From Candidatus Zipacnadia bacterium (GTDB lineage Bacteria > Armatimonadota > Zipacnadia > Zipacnadales > UBA5352), in the NCBI GenBank assembly GCA_029821735.1, contig JALGSU010000051.1:1-46836 (forward strand): a stretch of DNA of 46,836 nucleotides, read 5' to 3'. Of the stretch, positions 24,598 through 35,086 are shown piece after piece (the stretch's first letter is position 1; every line of letters starts with the position of its first letter). Position numbers and translations under genes: made by a program. The notes under the pieces are model-generated. The model had not been told where the DNA came from, searched no databases, and saw only the letters and a program-made list of their open reading frames with translations.

Positions 24598-25497
24598 ATG
24601 AGCCGAACCGTCGCGGCAATCGCAGTCATCACGGCATCCATACTGGCTCTCAGCTCATGCAGCCGGCAGTCTTCGGCGCCTCTGCACGCCCCCCCGGAGC
24701 CCCAATCACGGAGAATCTTTGTCAGCATTCCGCCGCAGGCGTACTTCGTCGAACGCGTAGGCGGCGATTTCGTCGATGTCCAGGTGCTGGTGAAGCCAGG
24801 TCAATCGCCAGCGACCTACGAGCCCTCCCCCGCGCAGATGGCCGCGCTAGCCGACGCGAACGTCTACTTCCGTATCGGCGTGCCCTTCGAGAAGGCTCTT
24901 CTCCCCCGCATCCGGGCCGCCGCTCCCTCACTTTGCATTCTGGATCTGGCGCAGTTCGCTCGTCACCATCGCATGATAGAAGGCGGGGGCAAGGGCCACG
25001 AACACAAGACCACACTGGACCCGCATACCTGGCTCGACCCGGTTAACACCATCTCCTACGTGCGCAACGTCCTCGCCTTCCTCGCCCAGGGCGACTATGA
25101 CAATGCAGCCCACTACGAGCGCAACACCGAAGAGTTCATCACCGAACTCGAAGCCCTCGATGGTCGCTTACGCGAGCAACTCAAGCCGTTCGCAGGTTCG
25201 GACATCCTCGTCTTCCACCCATCATTCGGCTACTTCACCGATGCCTACGGACTGCGTCAGGTGGCCATCGAGGAAGAGGGCAAGGAGCCCGGCCCCCGGC
25301 GGCTGCAGCAGATCATTGACGATGCCCGCGCGCGAGGCACGAAGGTCATCTTCGTCCAGCCTGAGTTCTCCTCAAGCAGCGCGGAGGCCATCGCACGGGA
25401 GATCGGCGCAACGGTCGTGACGGTCGATCCACTGGCCCGCGATTACATGACCAACATGCAGCACATCGCCGACAGCATCGCCGCAGCCCTGCAGTGA
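24598..25497 (+). CDS. Zinc/manganese-type ABC transporter substrate-binding lipoprotein (ZnuA-like)
   Basis: A 299-residue cluster-9 binding protein. The lipobox ALSSC at about 17-21 predicts lipidation. The core reads FVSIPPQAYFVERVGGDFVDVQVLVKPGQSPATYEPSP. Later ligands are present: LDPHTWLDP, VFHPSFGYFTDAYG and the C-terminal VVTVDPLA Asp. The first metal-ligand His of ZnuA (normally in the HTYEP segment) is Ala here. A His-containing linker (HHRMIEGGGKGHEHK) lies before the second ligand. ATG 24598 has GAGG at suitable spacing. No permease or ATPase gene is adjacent, so the protein is an orphan in this window. Metal identity is uncertain. The PQQ-propeller gene starts 35 bp downstream. 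Confidence 0.85.
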   Translation: MSRTVAAIAVITASILALSSCSRQSSAPLHAPPEPQSRRIFVSIPPQAYFVERVGGDFVDVQVLVKPGQSPATYEPSPAQMAALADANVYFRIGVPFEKALLPRIRAAAPSLCILDLAQFARHHRMIEGGGKGHEHKTTLDPHTWLDPVNTISYVRNVLAFLAQGDYDNAAHYERNTEEFITELEALDGRLREQLKPFAGSDILVFHPSFGYFTDAYGLRQVAIEEEGKEPGPRRLQQIIDDARARGTKVIFVQPEFSSSSAEAIAREIGATVVTVDPLARDYMTNMQHIADSIAAALQ

Positions 25498-25532
25498 CCA
25501 CAGGCGCGCTCTGCTCTGAAGGGACCCGGATC

Positions 25533-28500
25533 ATGATCCGCCACTGGCGATTGAGCATCATCATTCTCACACTGACGATCACGCTACCGACCCTCGCAGC
25601 CGACTGGCCGACCTACAAGTGTGATCCGGCGCGCACCGGCATCACCAGCGAGAGCCTGTCTTTCCCGATGGCCGCTCGCTGGTCGTATCGACCTGCGCAA
25701 CCGCCCTCGCCGGCGTGGCCTCAGCCCGGCAAAGAGTTGCACCGCATCGACTTCGACTACTCGTTCCAGCCAGTGGCCGCGGCGGGCATGGTGTACTTCG
25801 GCTCCTCGACCGATGACACTCTGCGAGCCGTCGACGCAGCCACCGGCGCGCTCGTGTGGCAGGCGACTCTCGGCGGCCCTATCCGCTTCGCCCCCAGCAT
25901 CGCCCACGGCCGGGCCTACGTCGCCTGCGACGATGGACACCTCTACTGCTTTGACGCCAAAACTGGCGCACTGTCATGGCGCTTCCAGCTTGCCCCAGGC
26001 GACGACAAAGTTCTCGGCAACGGACGGATAGTCTCGCGCTGGCCATGCCGCAGCGGAGCGGTCGTCGTCGATGACATAGTCTACGCCACCGCCGGGATGT
26101 GGCCCACAGAGGGCGTATTCGTCTACGCCCTTGATGCCGACACCGGCCACGAGATATGGTGCAACGATAGCAGCGGCGCCATCTACGTGGACCTCCCCCA
26201 CCCGGGCGCCTCGGGCTTCAGCGGCGTCGCGCCCCAGGGCTATCTGCTCGTGCAGGGAGACACGCTGCTTGTAGCGACCGGGCGGGCCGTGCCGGGAGCC
26301 TACGACAGACATACCGGCCGCCTCCTCTACTACAAACCAGCCGCCGCGCTCTACCACGGTGGCTCGTGGCTCACCTCCGCCGGCGAGGTCTACTTCAACA
26401 GCCGCAATCATTTCACCAACCCCTCCGAAGCCTTCGCGGGAGAGATGGACCCGCGCAACGGCGATGGGATGTTCGGCTATGGCTTCAGTTCAGGCGATGT
26501 CGAGTTCACATTGGCCGGCAAGTACCGCGTTCTGGCCGCTGAGGGCGTGGTCTACTCGGTCGGCAATGGCTCCCTCCAGGCCTTCGATCTCACCCAACTG
26601 CGCGCGGCCTCCCGCCCCGCCCCTGGCTCTGCGCGCTGGAACGTGCCCTGGGAGACGCGCGTGTATTCCATGGCCATGGCCGGCGACACGCTGCTGTTGA
26701 GCACCCGTGGCGGCATCACTGCCGTCGCCGCGTCCGATGGCAGCGAGCTATGGTCGACCGAGATCGCGGGCAATGTGCGCGGGCTGATCGTCGCGGACGG
26801 GCGTATCATCGCAGCCACCGAGGGTGGCGAGATCATCAGCTTCGAGACCGGGTATCAGGGCGAGCAGTCCGTGGTCGCCGAGACCCCGACGCCGACTCCC
26901 GTCGACGCGGACCGCGATCGCCTGGCCACGAGCATCGAGGAGCAATCCGGGAAGACGCAGGGCTTCGCTCTGATCGTCGGCCAGCCCGACGCACGCCTCG
27001 CCGAGGCGCTCGCGGCACGCACCGACCTGCACGTCATTTCACTGCTCCCGGACTTGGCTGCCGTAGTCGCCGAACGCGAGCGGCTGACATTCGCCGGGGT
27101 CTACGGTTCACGAGTCTGGCTCACGCGTGCGAGCGCCCTCGCCGATCTTCCACCTTACTTCGCCGACCTCGTCGTGGTTTCAGCACCCGCGCCCGCGCCT
27201 GCGGAATGTTACCACGTGCTGCACCCCTGCGGCGGAAGCCTGGTGATGCCGGGCATGGGTGACGCGGCGCAGGCAGACTTCATCGCGGCCGCAGGCATCC
27301 CGGAAGACGAAGTGGCCGCAAACCGCACGATCGTCCGCGGGACCTTGCCCGGTGCAGGTGAATGGCGCTACCCGTGGGCGGACGCAGGCCGCACCGGCAT
27401 CGGCGCCGACAGTCGCGTCCGCCTCCCGCTCGAGATCCTCTGGTTCGGCGGCCCCGGCCCGGATCGCCTGATGGATCGGCACCTTATGTCGTCACCACCG
27501 GTCGCCGCGAACGGCCTCGTGTTCATGGCGGGCCAAGATGACGTAATCGCCTTCGATTCATACAACGGTCGCGAGCTCTGGGCTCAGCCACTGCCCGGCG
27601 TCGGGCGCAAATACGCGCAGTATTACTCCAGCGCCCTGGTCGCCGACGAGGATAGCGTATACGCCGTGGTGGGCGACCGCTGCCACCGCTTCGATCAGCG
27701 CACCGGGCGCGAGCTGGCCGTCTACACCATTCCCGACGAGGTCATCACCGGAACTCCTCCTCCGACCGTCACCAAGTACGTCGACGTCCAGTGGCCGGAG
27801 ACCTGGCAGGTTGTCGGGCCATTCCCGAAAGTCGTGCACCCGATACCTGCGGAGGAACTCGCGGCAATCCCCGAGAGCGTCACCGTCGACGGCAAACAGT
27901 ACGCGCCGGTCCAATTGCAGGCGGTCGACGGCATGCTCGATTTCACCAACGCGTTCGGCGGTTACGGTTTCGAGCCACTCGCCCCGGGCGAGGAGCCGTC
28001 TGACCAGCCACGCACCCTCGGCAAGCCGGACATTCAACTCGCCCGACAGACAGCCTTAGCCTTCGCCACCATCGACTGCCCCCAGGACGGCAAGCTGCTC
28101 GTGGGCGCGGGCGCGAACTGGTGGATGGCCTGGTATCTCGACGGTGAGTTGGTCTTCCACACCAACGCTGGTGGCAACGAGCCTTCGCGCCACGATCTGC
28201 GCAGCCGCGTCGGCTACACCGCCACCGACTACCTCTTCGATATCGACGTGACCGCCGGCGAACACGTGCTGGCGGTGGAGGTCCGTTCGGGAAGCACTGG
28301 CTGGTGCCTGGCGTCCGCCAGCCAGGCGGCCAATGCCACCGCCCTCATGCCCATCGCCACCGGGGACGACCCGAACATACCGAATCTGCGCGATCTCACC
28401 TGGGGCTACGTCTCAGCCGCTGACGGGCTTGTGCTGGGCAGCTACAATGTGCCCATCGTTGAGGGTCAGCCCGCCGAGTCACATCTCATCTGGCGCTCCG

Positions 28501-30427
28501 AGAGCAAAGCGGTCTTCGCCTTGAGCAAGCAGGACGGATCACTGCGCTGGGTGCACCGTCCGCCTGCGGACCGAACCGTCGCCAACCTGGAGATCGCGTT
28601 CGGTGACGGCAAGCTCTTCCTGGTGGATGCGACCTCCAAGGCCGACAGCGTCAAAGCACGCCGGCGCGGCGTCGACATTGACGCGCAGGCCACCCTCATC
28701 GCGATGGACTTCGCCAGCGGCGACGAGCTTTGGCGCAGCGATGACGTGCCCATCATTGGCGAGCGCAGCGCCCTTTCGCGCCTCAAATCCAACCCCTCGC
28801 ATCTCTTCATGGGCCTCCCCTACTGGGATCACCTCCTCTACGCGCGCAACCGCGTCGTGCTCGGCGTGAACGCCGCCTGGGATGCCACTACCGGGGAGAA
28901 GCTGTGGGAGACAGAAACCCGTCCGCGCAAGCTGCCGCTCCTCCACGGCGACTGGATCATCGCCCAGCCTCACGCATACAGTATCGAGACCGGCGAGCAA
29001 CGGATGGCCGAAGATCTCCTTACCGGCGAGGAAGTGCCGTGGAAGTTCCCACGTTCCTATGGCTGCGGGCCGGTCAACGGCAGCCAGCACCTGCTCTTCT
29101 TCCGCTCCGGAGCAGACGGCTTCTTTGACATGAACATGGAGGCCACCACCAACCTCGGTGGCATACGCCCCAACTGCACTCGCAGTATTCTCGCGGCGCA
29201 CGGACTGCTCATCCACCCCGAAGGCTACAGCGGATGCTCATGCTCCTACAACTATCAGACCTCGCTGGCGATGGTCCCCACCGACCGCCCCGCCGACACT
29301 TGGTATGTCTTCGGAGCCAACAGCCGCGAAGGACCGATCAAGCGCCTCGCCGTGAATCTCGGCGCGCCCGGAGACCTGCGCGATGAGCGGGGAACTGTCT
29401 GGCTCGGCTTCCCTCGCCCGATGCTGGCAACCGCCTGCCCGGCCCCGGTTACAGTGTCGATGGACGGCGCCACCAGCTACTACCACCAGCGCGTCTCTGC
29501 TCAAATCGAGGGCACGGACGCGCCCTGGCTCTACAGTTCAGGCATCCGCGGGCGCGGCCAGATCAACGTAGACCTCGCGCTGCAGCCGAGCGTGGTCATA
29601 CCCACGCTCGATGCCGCGCCGCCCGCCATGGACGGCACGCTCGACGACCCGTGCTGGCAGCAGGCCGGCATGGTCTCGTTCGAGAACACTCCGTTCACCA
29701 TGCTCGGAGCCAGCGTGGATATGCGCGCCTTCAGGGATTCGGAGAACCTCTACTTCGCCTTCCATCGCAAGCCCATCCCGAACCCAAAGCCGGGCATCGA
29801 CCAGTCGGTGCTGGATGAGGCCGACACCTTCCACATCTTCCTCACCCATCAGAAGAGACTGCCGGACGGTATCCGCATGATCGTCGGGCGCAACGGTACA
29901 ACGGGAGTTGGCAGCACGCCACCCGCTCCGAGGCCGACCAGTGGTGGGCCGAGGTGGGCATGCCGATCAGCACGCTGACCGACGCGGGCATCGACCCGAG
30001 CCGCCTGCGCATCAACTGCATGGTGCAGAGTCTCACTGCCTCGGGTCTGGAGTCGATCTTCCTCATTGACCCCCTCTACGGTGCCGACTTCAGGCGTTGC
30101 GTGCAGTTCCGCCGGGTCGCGGAGAGGTCCGCTGAGCCGGTCGCGGAGCGCGCCTTCACGGTCCGTCTGCACTTCGCTGAAGTGGATGGCGCGCAGCCGG
30201 GCCAGCGAGTGTTTGACGTGGCCATGCAGGGCGAGACTGTGATCGAGGGACTGGACGTCGCAGCCGAGTCCGGCGGGCCAAACACAGCACTGATCAAAGA
30301 ATTCAAGGGCGTGAGAGCCGCAGAGCGCCTCAACATACAGTTGCTACCCCAGGACGAGAAAGCCGGTGCCATCTTCGACCCCATCATCTGCGGGGTCGAA
30401 CTGTTCGAGGAGGACCAGAACCCATGA
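25533..30427 (+). CDS. Giant secreted PQQ-like propeller with CBM9 and malectin-like domains, frameshifted near 29900
   Basis: A signal peptide (to ~LAADWPTY) is followed by a PQQ/BamB-type propeller with W-x-x-x-L-x-G repeats (GALVWQATLGGPI, CFDAKTGALSWRF), a TPTPTPVD linker, a Rossmann-like segment (GFALIVGQPDARLAEALA) found fused to such propellers, a second propeller part (YNGRELWAQPL, FDQRTGREL), a beta-sandwich insertion, more blades, then a CBM9/DOMON-like domain (MDGTLDDPCWQQA ... RDSENLYFAF). The frame stops at 29978, but from about 29897 the next frame carries it on (YNGSWQHATRSEADQWW...) into a malectin-like domain (FTVRLHFAEVDGAQPGQRVFDV). Joined by one base, it is about 1,630 residues. 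ATG 25533 follows AAGGGA. The next gene overlaps by 4 bp (ATGA). Confidence 0.78.
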
Positions 30428-33400
30428 AGTTACGGGCCCTGGCCGGCATGTGTTTCGCTGTTGCGGGCGGTCTCACGTTAGCTCAAATCTGCGCCGCTGA
30501 AGAGCCTCCGCGCATGTACATGTTCCTGTACTCCGAGTCCCCGTCTGTAGCTCTGTATTCTCGCGACCATGGCTCGCCCTACCGCCGAGAGCCGTGGATG
30601 AGCGATGAGCGCTGGGAAGCGCACTATGCCACCACCAAAGAGCGCTACCCGTTGATGCTTGATGCGCTGGCGCAACTGCGCCCCGACATCCTCTACCTGG
30701 CGTCCAACGGTCAGTTCCGCCTCTTCGGGATGGACAAGCAGACCATCCCGACCATCCAGCAGATTACCGACCAGATGGCGAGCCAGCGGGATGAATTGCT
30801 CGGATATCAGGACCTGGGGATGTTCGACGTTGGCTTCTACCGCTGCGCGATCAGCATACGCGGCAACCCCGAAGACCGTCATGGCATCTTCGCGCTCTAT
30901 GACCTCTGGGAAGAGTACGCGGACGTCTTCGACCTCGGACCGAAGCCGCCTGAGGACCCGATGCAGTGGCTGCAGATACGCTTCGACAGCGGCAAGCCCT
31001 ACATCCGCGCCTGGGACAAGCCCGACGCGGGCGGCAACATCGGCTACTTCTGTTGCCCGAACAACCCCTATTGGCGGCAGCTCTCGGTCGCGATGGCGGT
31101 TGCCGGAGCTCGCGTCGGATACACGAATCTCTTCGTCGACAACCCCTCGCTGTTCTGCAAGTGCAAGTGGTGCGAGAAGGCCTTCGCCGAGCGCCAGCGA
31201 TCCCGCTTCACTCCCGAGCACTGGGCGGCCCTCTTCCCCGATATCGAGCAGGGAACGGCCTCTCTGGAGCACCCGACCATGGCCGTCGAGCGCCGCCGGT
31301 TCTGGGAAGACAGTATGGGCGACCACCTCGCGGCCATGAAGCAGGCGATGCAAGCGGTCATCCCCGACCATCCCATCTGGCTGTCCGCGAACGGGGCGCA
31401 CATGACATCTCATTCAGTACGCCGAAGCGGGAGTCAACTTAGGCTTCAAGGAATCACCATTCGAGTTCTCGGGCGTCAATCTGCGCCCCGTGGGCAACGG
31501 ACTCATGGCCGTCGAGCCGGGCGACATCTACGATGGCTACCGACTGGTCAGAGGCGCGGGCGCCGACGACTACTATGCCTGCCCGGCTCAGAGCTACGCG
31601 AACACCGCCGTGCACGACAACCTGTACCGCCTGGCGATGTCCGAAGCGCTGGCCATGGACGGATGCTTCCTCGACGGAGCCCGATGGGACGCCGACTTGC
31701 CCAGCCGACAGGACCTTTACAGCTACTATGATCGCAACCGCGATCTCTTCGCGGCCGGGACCTCCATCGCCCGCGTGGCTGTGATCATCGGCGCGTCCGA
31801 GTTCTACTTCGACCACGAGTTCTACGCCGATGCGTCACGAGACGCCAGCGCTATCCGTGACTGGCTCTCAGACCAGCAGAGCGCCTCGCCCGATACGACG
31901 TGGTGATACTGCCTGGCTTCAAGTCGCTGTGCGACTCCGGGGCTGAGGCCCTGCGAAGCTACGCACAGGACGGTGGCTCACTCGTCATCTCCGGCCCGGC
32001 AGGCACCCACTCTGACGTCGGCCCCGAGCGTCCCGCCCCAATCTTCGCCGACCTTCTCGGCGGTACTCCGCCCGGCGAGGAACTCGCGGTCACACCCATC
32101 GGCGAGGGCACAGTGGTGTCCTGCCCCCGACGCTTCGCCGACGCTGATCTGCCCGACGGTTTCTCCACCACCGACTACAAGGTCTCTCGCCCGCAGACCT
32201 ATGGCGGGAAATCCCGAGGGCCGCTGATTCCGGTGTCGGTCGCGGCCAATCGCGATCTCTTCCTGCACGCCCTCGACCTCGCTGCTGGCCGGGACCTGTC
32301 GCTGATGGACGTGCCAGACGCGCCGGGTCTGCGCGTGGCCGGGCGTTACCGAATCGACTCCGAGCAGCCCTCGCTGACCGTCCACATCATCAACGAACAA
32401 ATGGCCATGCGCCACGACGACACCGGCGGCTACTTCATGCTCGCCGAGGATGGGACGCCGGGCAGTTGCGCTGAACTGACACTGAGCATCCCCCTGCCGG
32501 ACGGCTACCGAGCCGCGCAAGTCACCTGGGCGCAGATGCCCCAGAGCGATCCGCAGGAGCTGGCCTTCAAACCACTCGCCGATGGCATTGTCTGCACGGT
32601 CCCCGAGGTCGAGCTGTACTCAATCGTCAGAGTTAAGCTCCAGCCCGGCGCCGGCGCTGGCGAGACAATCGCGGGGACAGTCAGCGCCACTCAGACGCCA
32701 CACCCTTCCCAAGGCATCTACGTGCCAGACGCCGAAGCCCCGAGCCTGCACCCCATCGCCCTGACTGATGCCGCTGTCGGTGGCGACCCCATCCGCCTGA
32801 ATTACACCCACCCGTCCCTGATCTACGCCACCGCCGGCGACACCGTCAGCGTCCGCGTCGCGGCCTTCGGTTCCGAGGGCAAGTGGGCGCGCTGGTGGAT
32901 CGCCGCTCCAGACGGCACGCTCCTGCGCACGGGCGCTGTCGCGTGCGGCAGTTCCGAGGACCTCGACTTCGTGGCGCAGACCGAGGGCGTGTACCTCGTG
33001 CAGGCGCAGGCCGACGCCGACGACATCGCGATCTCGTCGACGACCCACGGGATCTGTCTGCCGGCCTCTCCGTCGCAACGCGTCAACTTCAGGGGCCAGC
33101 CCCCGACGCTCTACTTCCACGTCCCCCCGGACCGCGACACCATAGCGCTGCGACTGCAGTCGCGCGACCGGGAAGGCGGTTATGAGATCGCCGACTCGCA
33201 GGGCCGAACCATGGCTCTGCGCGATGGGCTTGGCCAGACGACCGTCATGGACCCGGGAGGCGCGATGGTCTGGTCGGAGAAGTCCAGCGGGGCAGTCTAT
33301 CAGCGTGTCGAGATCCCCGTGCCCGAGGGCGAGGCCGGCGCGATCTGGTCGCTGAAGTTCACTGCCGGCAAGCCCGACAGCGCAACCGTGTCAAACTTCT

Positions 33401-33462
33401 ACTTCGACGACGACCTGCCTGCGCTGGTAAGCACGAGCCCCGCCGCTCTACTCGTGCCCTGA
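30424..33462 (+). CDS. Secreted TIM-barrel glycosidase-like protein with GATase-like and C-terminal beta modules; two compensating frameshifts
   Basis: Signal peptide, then a barrel with NLFVDNPSLFCKCKWCEKAF (metal-like Cys cluster after an acidic strand). The frame jumps at about 31406-31412 into a second frame (HLIQYAEAGVNLGF ... DGARWDADLPSRQD) and returns near 31872-31880 (ERLARYDVVILPGFKSL). The two shifts cancel, so start and stop are in the same frame and the intact protein would have 1,012 residues. After the barrel comes a GH42-trimerisation/GATase-like domain (YAQDGGSLVISGPAG), then a beta-sandwich tail ending PALVSTSPAALLVP that matches the tail of the beta-helix paralogues. Its start overlaps the stop of the propeller gene. 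It ends 28 bp before a terminator hairpin. Confidence 0.72.
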
Positions 33463-33489
33463 CGCCGATCGTCAGCGCCTCAGACAAAC

Positions 33490-33519
33490 AGAAGCCGCCC
33501 CTGATCGGGAGCGGCTTCT
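33490..33519. terminator. Bidirectional hairpin terminator
   Basis: A perfect 9-bp stem, AGAAGCCGC (33490-33498) with GCGGCTTCT (33511-33519). CCC and GGG in the loop can add three inner pairs. It is located between the convergent genes ending at 33462 (+) and 33538 (-). Confidence 0.7.
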
Positions 33520-33537
33520 TGGCTGCCAAGGTCCGCC

Positions 33538-34635
33538 TCAATCGTGCCCGGGCGTCGTGGTCAGTACCGCCTCACGCAGTTGCTCCATGAAGTACCGGTA
33601 GCCTTCGAAGCTCACGTCCGACAGCACGAAGTGGTCGGGGCCCGGGATGAACCGCCCAAGCTCTATCAACTCGCGCGCGCGTTCCATCTCGCGGTCGATC
33701 ACGTCTGTGCCCTGTGCCATCACCTGCTTGTCCAGACCACCGATACAGCCCATGGTCGGGAAGCGTTCGCGCACTCGTGCGACATCGCAGCCCGCCTGAA
33801 CTTCATACGGATACATGGCCGTCACGCCGCCCTCGAGCATCTGCTCGGTCAGGTCCTCGATGTAGCCGTCGGAGTCCACCAGCACGATCTCGATACCGTG
33901 GGCCTTCCCCCACTCCGCAATCTTCCGGTAGTTCGGCGTCATGAACTCGCGGAAGGTCGCCGGTGAGATCAGCGAACCGCTGTTGAAGGCCATGTCCTCC
34001 CAGCACTCAATCAAATCAAACTCAACATCAGCCGCTTGCTTCTCCCACAGCTCAATCGTCATGTCTGTGTATGAGTCCATCATGTCGTGAACCAGGTCGG
34101 GGGCATCGTAGAACGCGTACGCCAGGTTCTCGTCTCCCATGCGGTTGCGGCAGAACCCGTAGACACCCCGATGGGTGAGCTGCAGCGGGTAGTCACGGTC
34201 CCGGTATTCCTCGACGTACTCGGTCCAGTTCTCCGGGAAGCGCGCCGGATCATCGGCTTGCATGTGCTTCTTCTTGTACCGGTCCCAGTCGTCCATCGAC
34301 TTGATCGGCCAGTCGATGTCGTGGCGGTTGTAGTCGCCACCCTTCTGGATCATCTCAACCGTGCCGTCACCACGTCGGTGCACGACCCGCTCGTCGGTGT
34401 CCTCTATCACCTCAACCGGGTCCAGTTGCGACGGGTCCATGTTCACCGGCGTCCGATCCCATCCCCGATGGGGCCCCTCGAACTGCAGCAGATCGTCAAT
34501 CTGCTCGGCTATGCCCGGGAACTCCTCGTCCCAGTGGGGCTTGATCGCCTTTGCTCCGCCGAAGACCTTCATGAAGGGCACTCGGTCGGCGGGCTGGCCG
34601 GTCATCACTGCTACGAACCGCTCGCGCGTATCCAT
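33538..34635 (-). CDS. Uroporphyrinogen decarboxylase (URO-D)/MtaA-like family protein
   Basis: A 365-residue TIM-barrel protein of the URO-D superfamily. It begins TRERFVAVMTGQPADRVPF, the usual N-terminal signature of the methyltransferase-like branch. Later strands include CWEDMAFNSGSLISPATFREFMTPNYRKI, VLVDSDGYIEDL and MGCIGGLDKQVMAQG. True HemE residues are not obvious. Members of this branch act in corrinoid-dependent methyl transfer or are of unknown function in carbohydrate-rich loci. ATG 34635 has GGAG six bases before it. It is a single-gene unit, convergent with the gene at 30424. No corrinoid protein is encoded nearby. Confidence 0.82.
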   Translation of the reverse strand: MDTRERFVAVMTGQPADRVPFMKVFGGAKAIKPHWDEEFPGIAEQIDDLLQFEGPHRGWDRTPVNMDPSQLDPVEVIEDTDERVVHRRGDGTVEMIQKGGDYNRHDIDWPIKSMDDWDRYKKKHMQADDPARFPENWTEYVEEYRDRDYPLQLTHRGVYGFCRNRMGDENLAYAFYDAPDLVHDMMDSYTDMTIELWEKQAADVEFDLIECWEDMAFNSGSLISPATFREFMTPNYRKIAEWGKAHGIEIVLVDSDGYIEDLTEQMLEGGVTAMYPYEVQAGCDVARVRERFPTMGCIGGLDKQVMAQGTDVIDREMERARELIELGRFIPGPDHFVLSDVSFEGYRYFMEQLREAVLTTTPGHD

Positions 34636-34734
34636 TCATATCTCCGGAATGTCAGTGCGAGATGGGCTCTCTCAGCTACTGGGACGACGCTTCTTCTCGG
34701 AGCACGGTCACGCGGCCTTCCTCGCCACTAAGAT

Positions 34735-34911
34735 CTACTCGGCGTCACTGACCACTTCCATCAGATCGGAGATCATCGGGTTGGGTAGCTGCCCGACCTG
34801 GGCGAGCATTTCAGTTTCCGTCGGCGGATCAGGCAGTGCTGACCATGCGGGTACGATGGCAGAGGCAAGAGCGACGATGATGAGCGGAACAAGGGGCAGG
34901 CGCACCGGCAT
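34735..34911 (-). CDS. Possible small secreted protein
   Basis: A short open frame starting MPVRLPLVPLIIVALASAIVPAW, which has a positive residue followed by a hydrophobic core and an A-x-x-type cleavage region. The remaining ~35 residues are mildly acidic (PDPPTETEMLAQVGQLPNPMISDLMEVVSDAE). GGAGG occurs upstream, but only 2 nt from ATG 34911; an alternative ATG at 34920 has no ribosome site. It lies alone in the ~450-bp spacer between the URO-D-like gene and the GHL10 gene. It could be real or chance; no family is recognised. Confidence 0.35.
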   Translation of the reverse strand: MPVRLPLVPLIIVALASAIVPAWSALPDPPTETEMLAQVGQLPNPMISDLMEVVSDAE

Positions 34912-35003
34912 TCCCTCCATGGTTGGGGCGGGCTGTCGGATACCACTCGCGCAATATTGACCGCCACACGCCCCGTTTCCTGCCCGCCTGCCATCTCTAG
35001 CGG

Positions 35004-35032
35004 TTGCGCCACTATGCCCGGCAGTCTATGAT
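35004..35032 (+). promoter_or_regulatory. Sigma-70-type promoter for the GHL10 gene
   Basis: TTGCGC (35004-35009), a 17-nt spacer and TATGAT (35027-35032; 5 of 6 matches to TATAAT). The predicted transcription start near 35039 gives a leader of about 45 nt before the gene at 35087. This is the best promoter match I see in the window. Apart from the small frame at 34735, the rest of the 34636-35086 spacer holds nothing else I can recognise. Confidence 0.5.
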
Positions 35033-35086
35033 GGGACTGCCTTCACGCCAGTTCTGTGTCGTAGCCAGCACGAGGAGGCCATGACA

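Noticed and set aside
24598..25497. Resistance or self-immunity gene for the NRPS product
   Set aside because: It is a metal-binding-type lipoprotein transcribed away from the cluster; nothing links it to the product.
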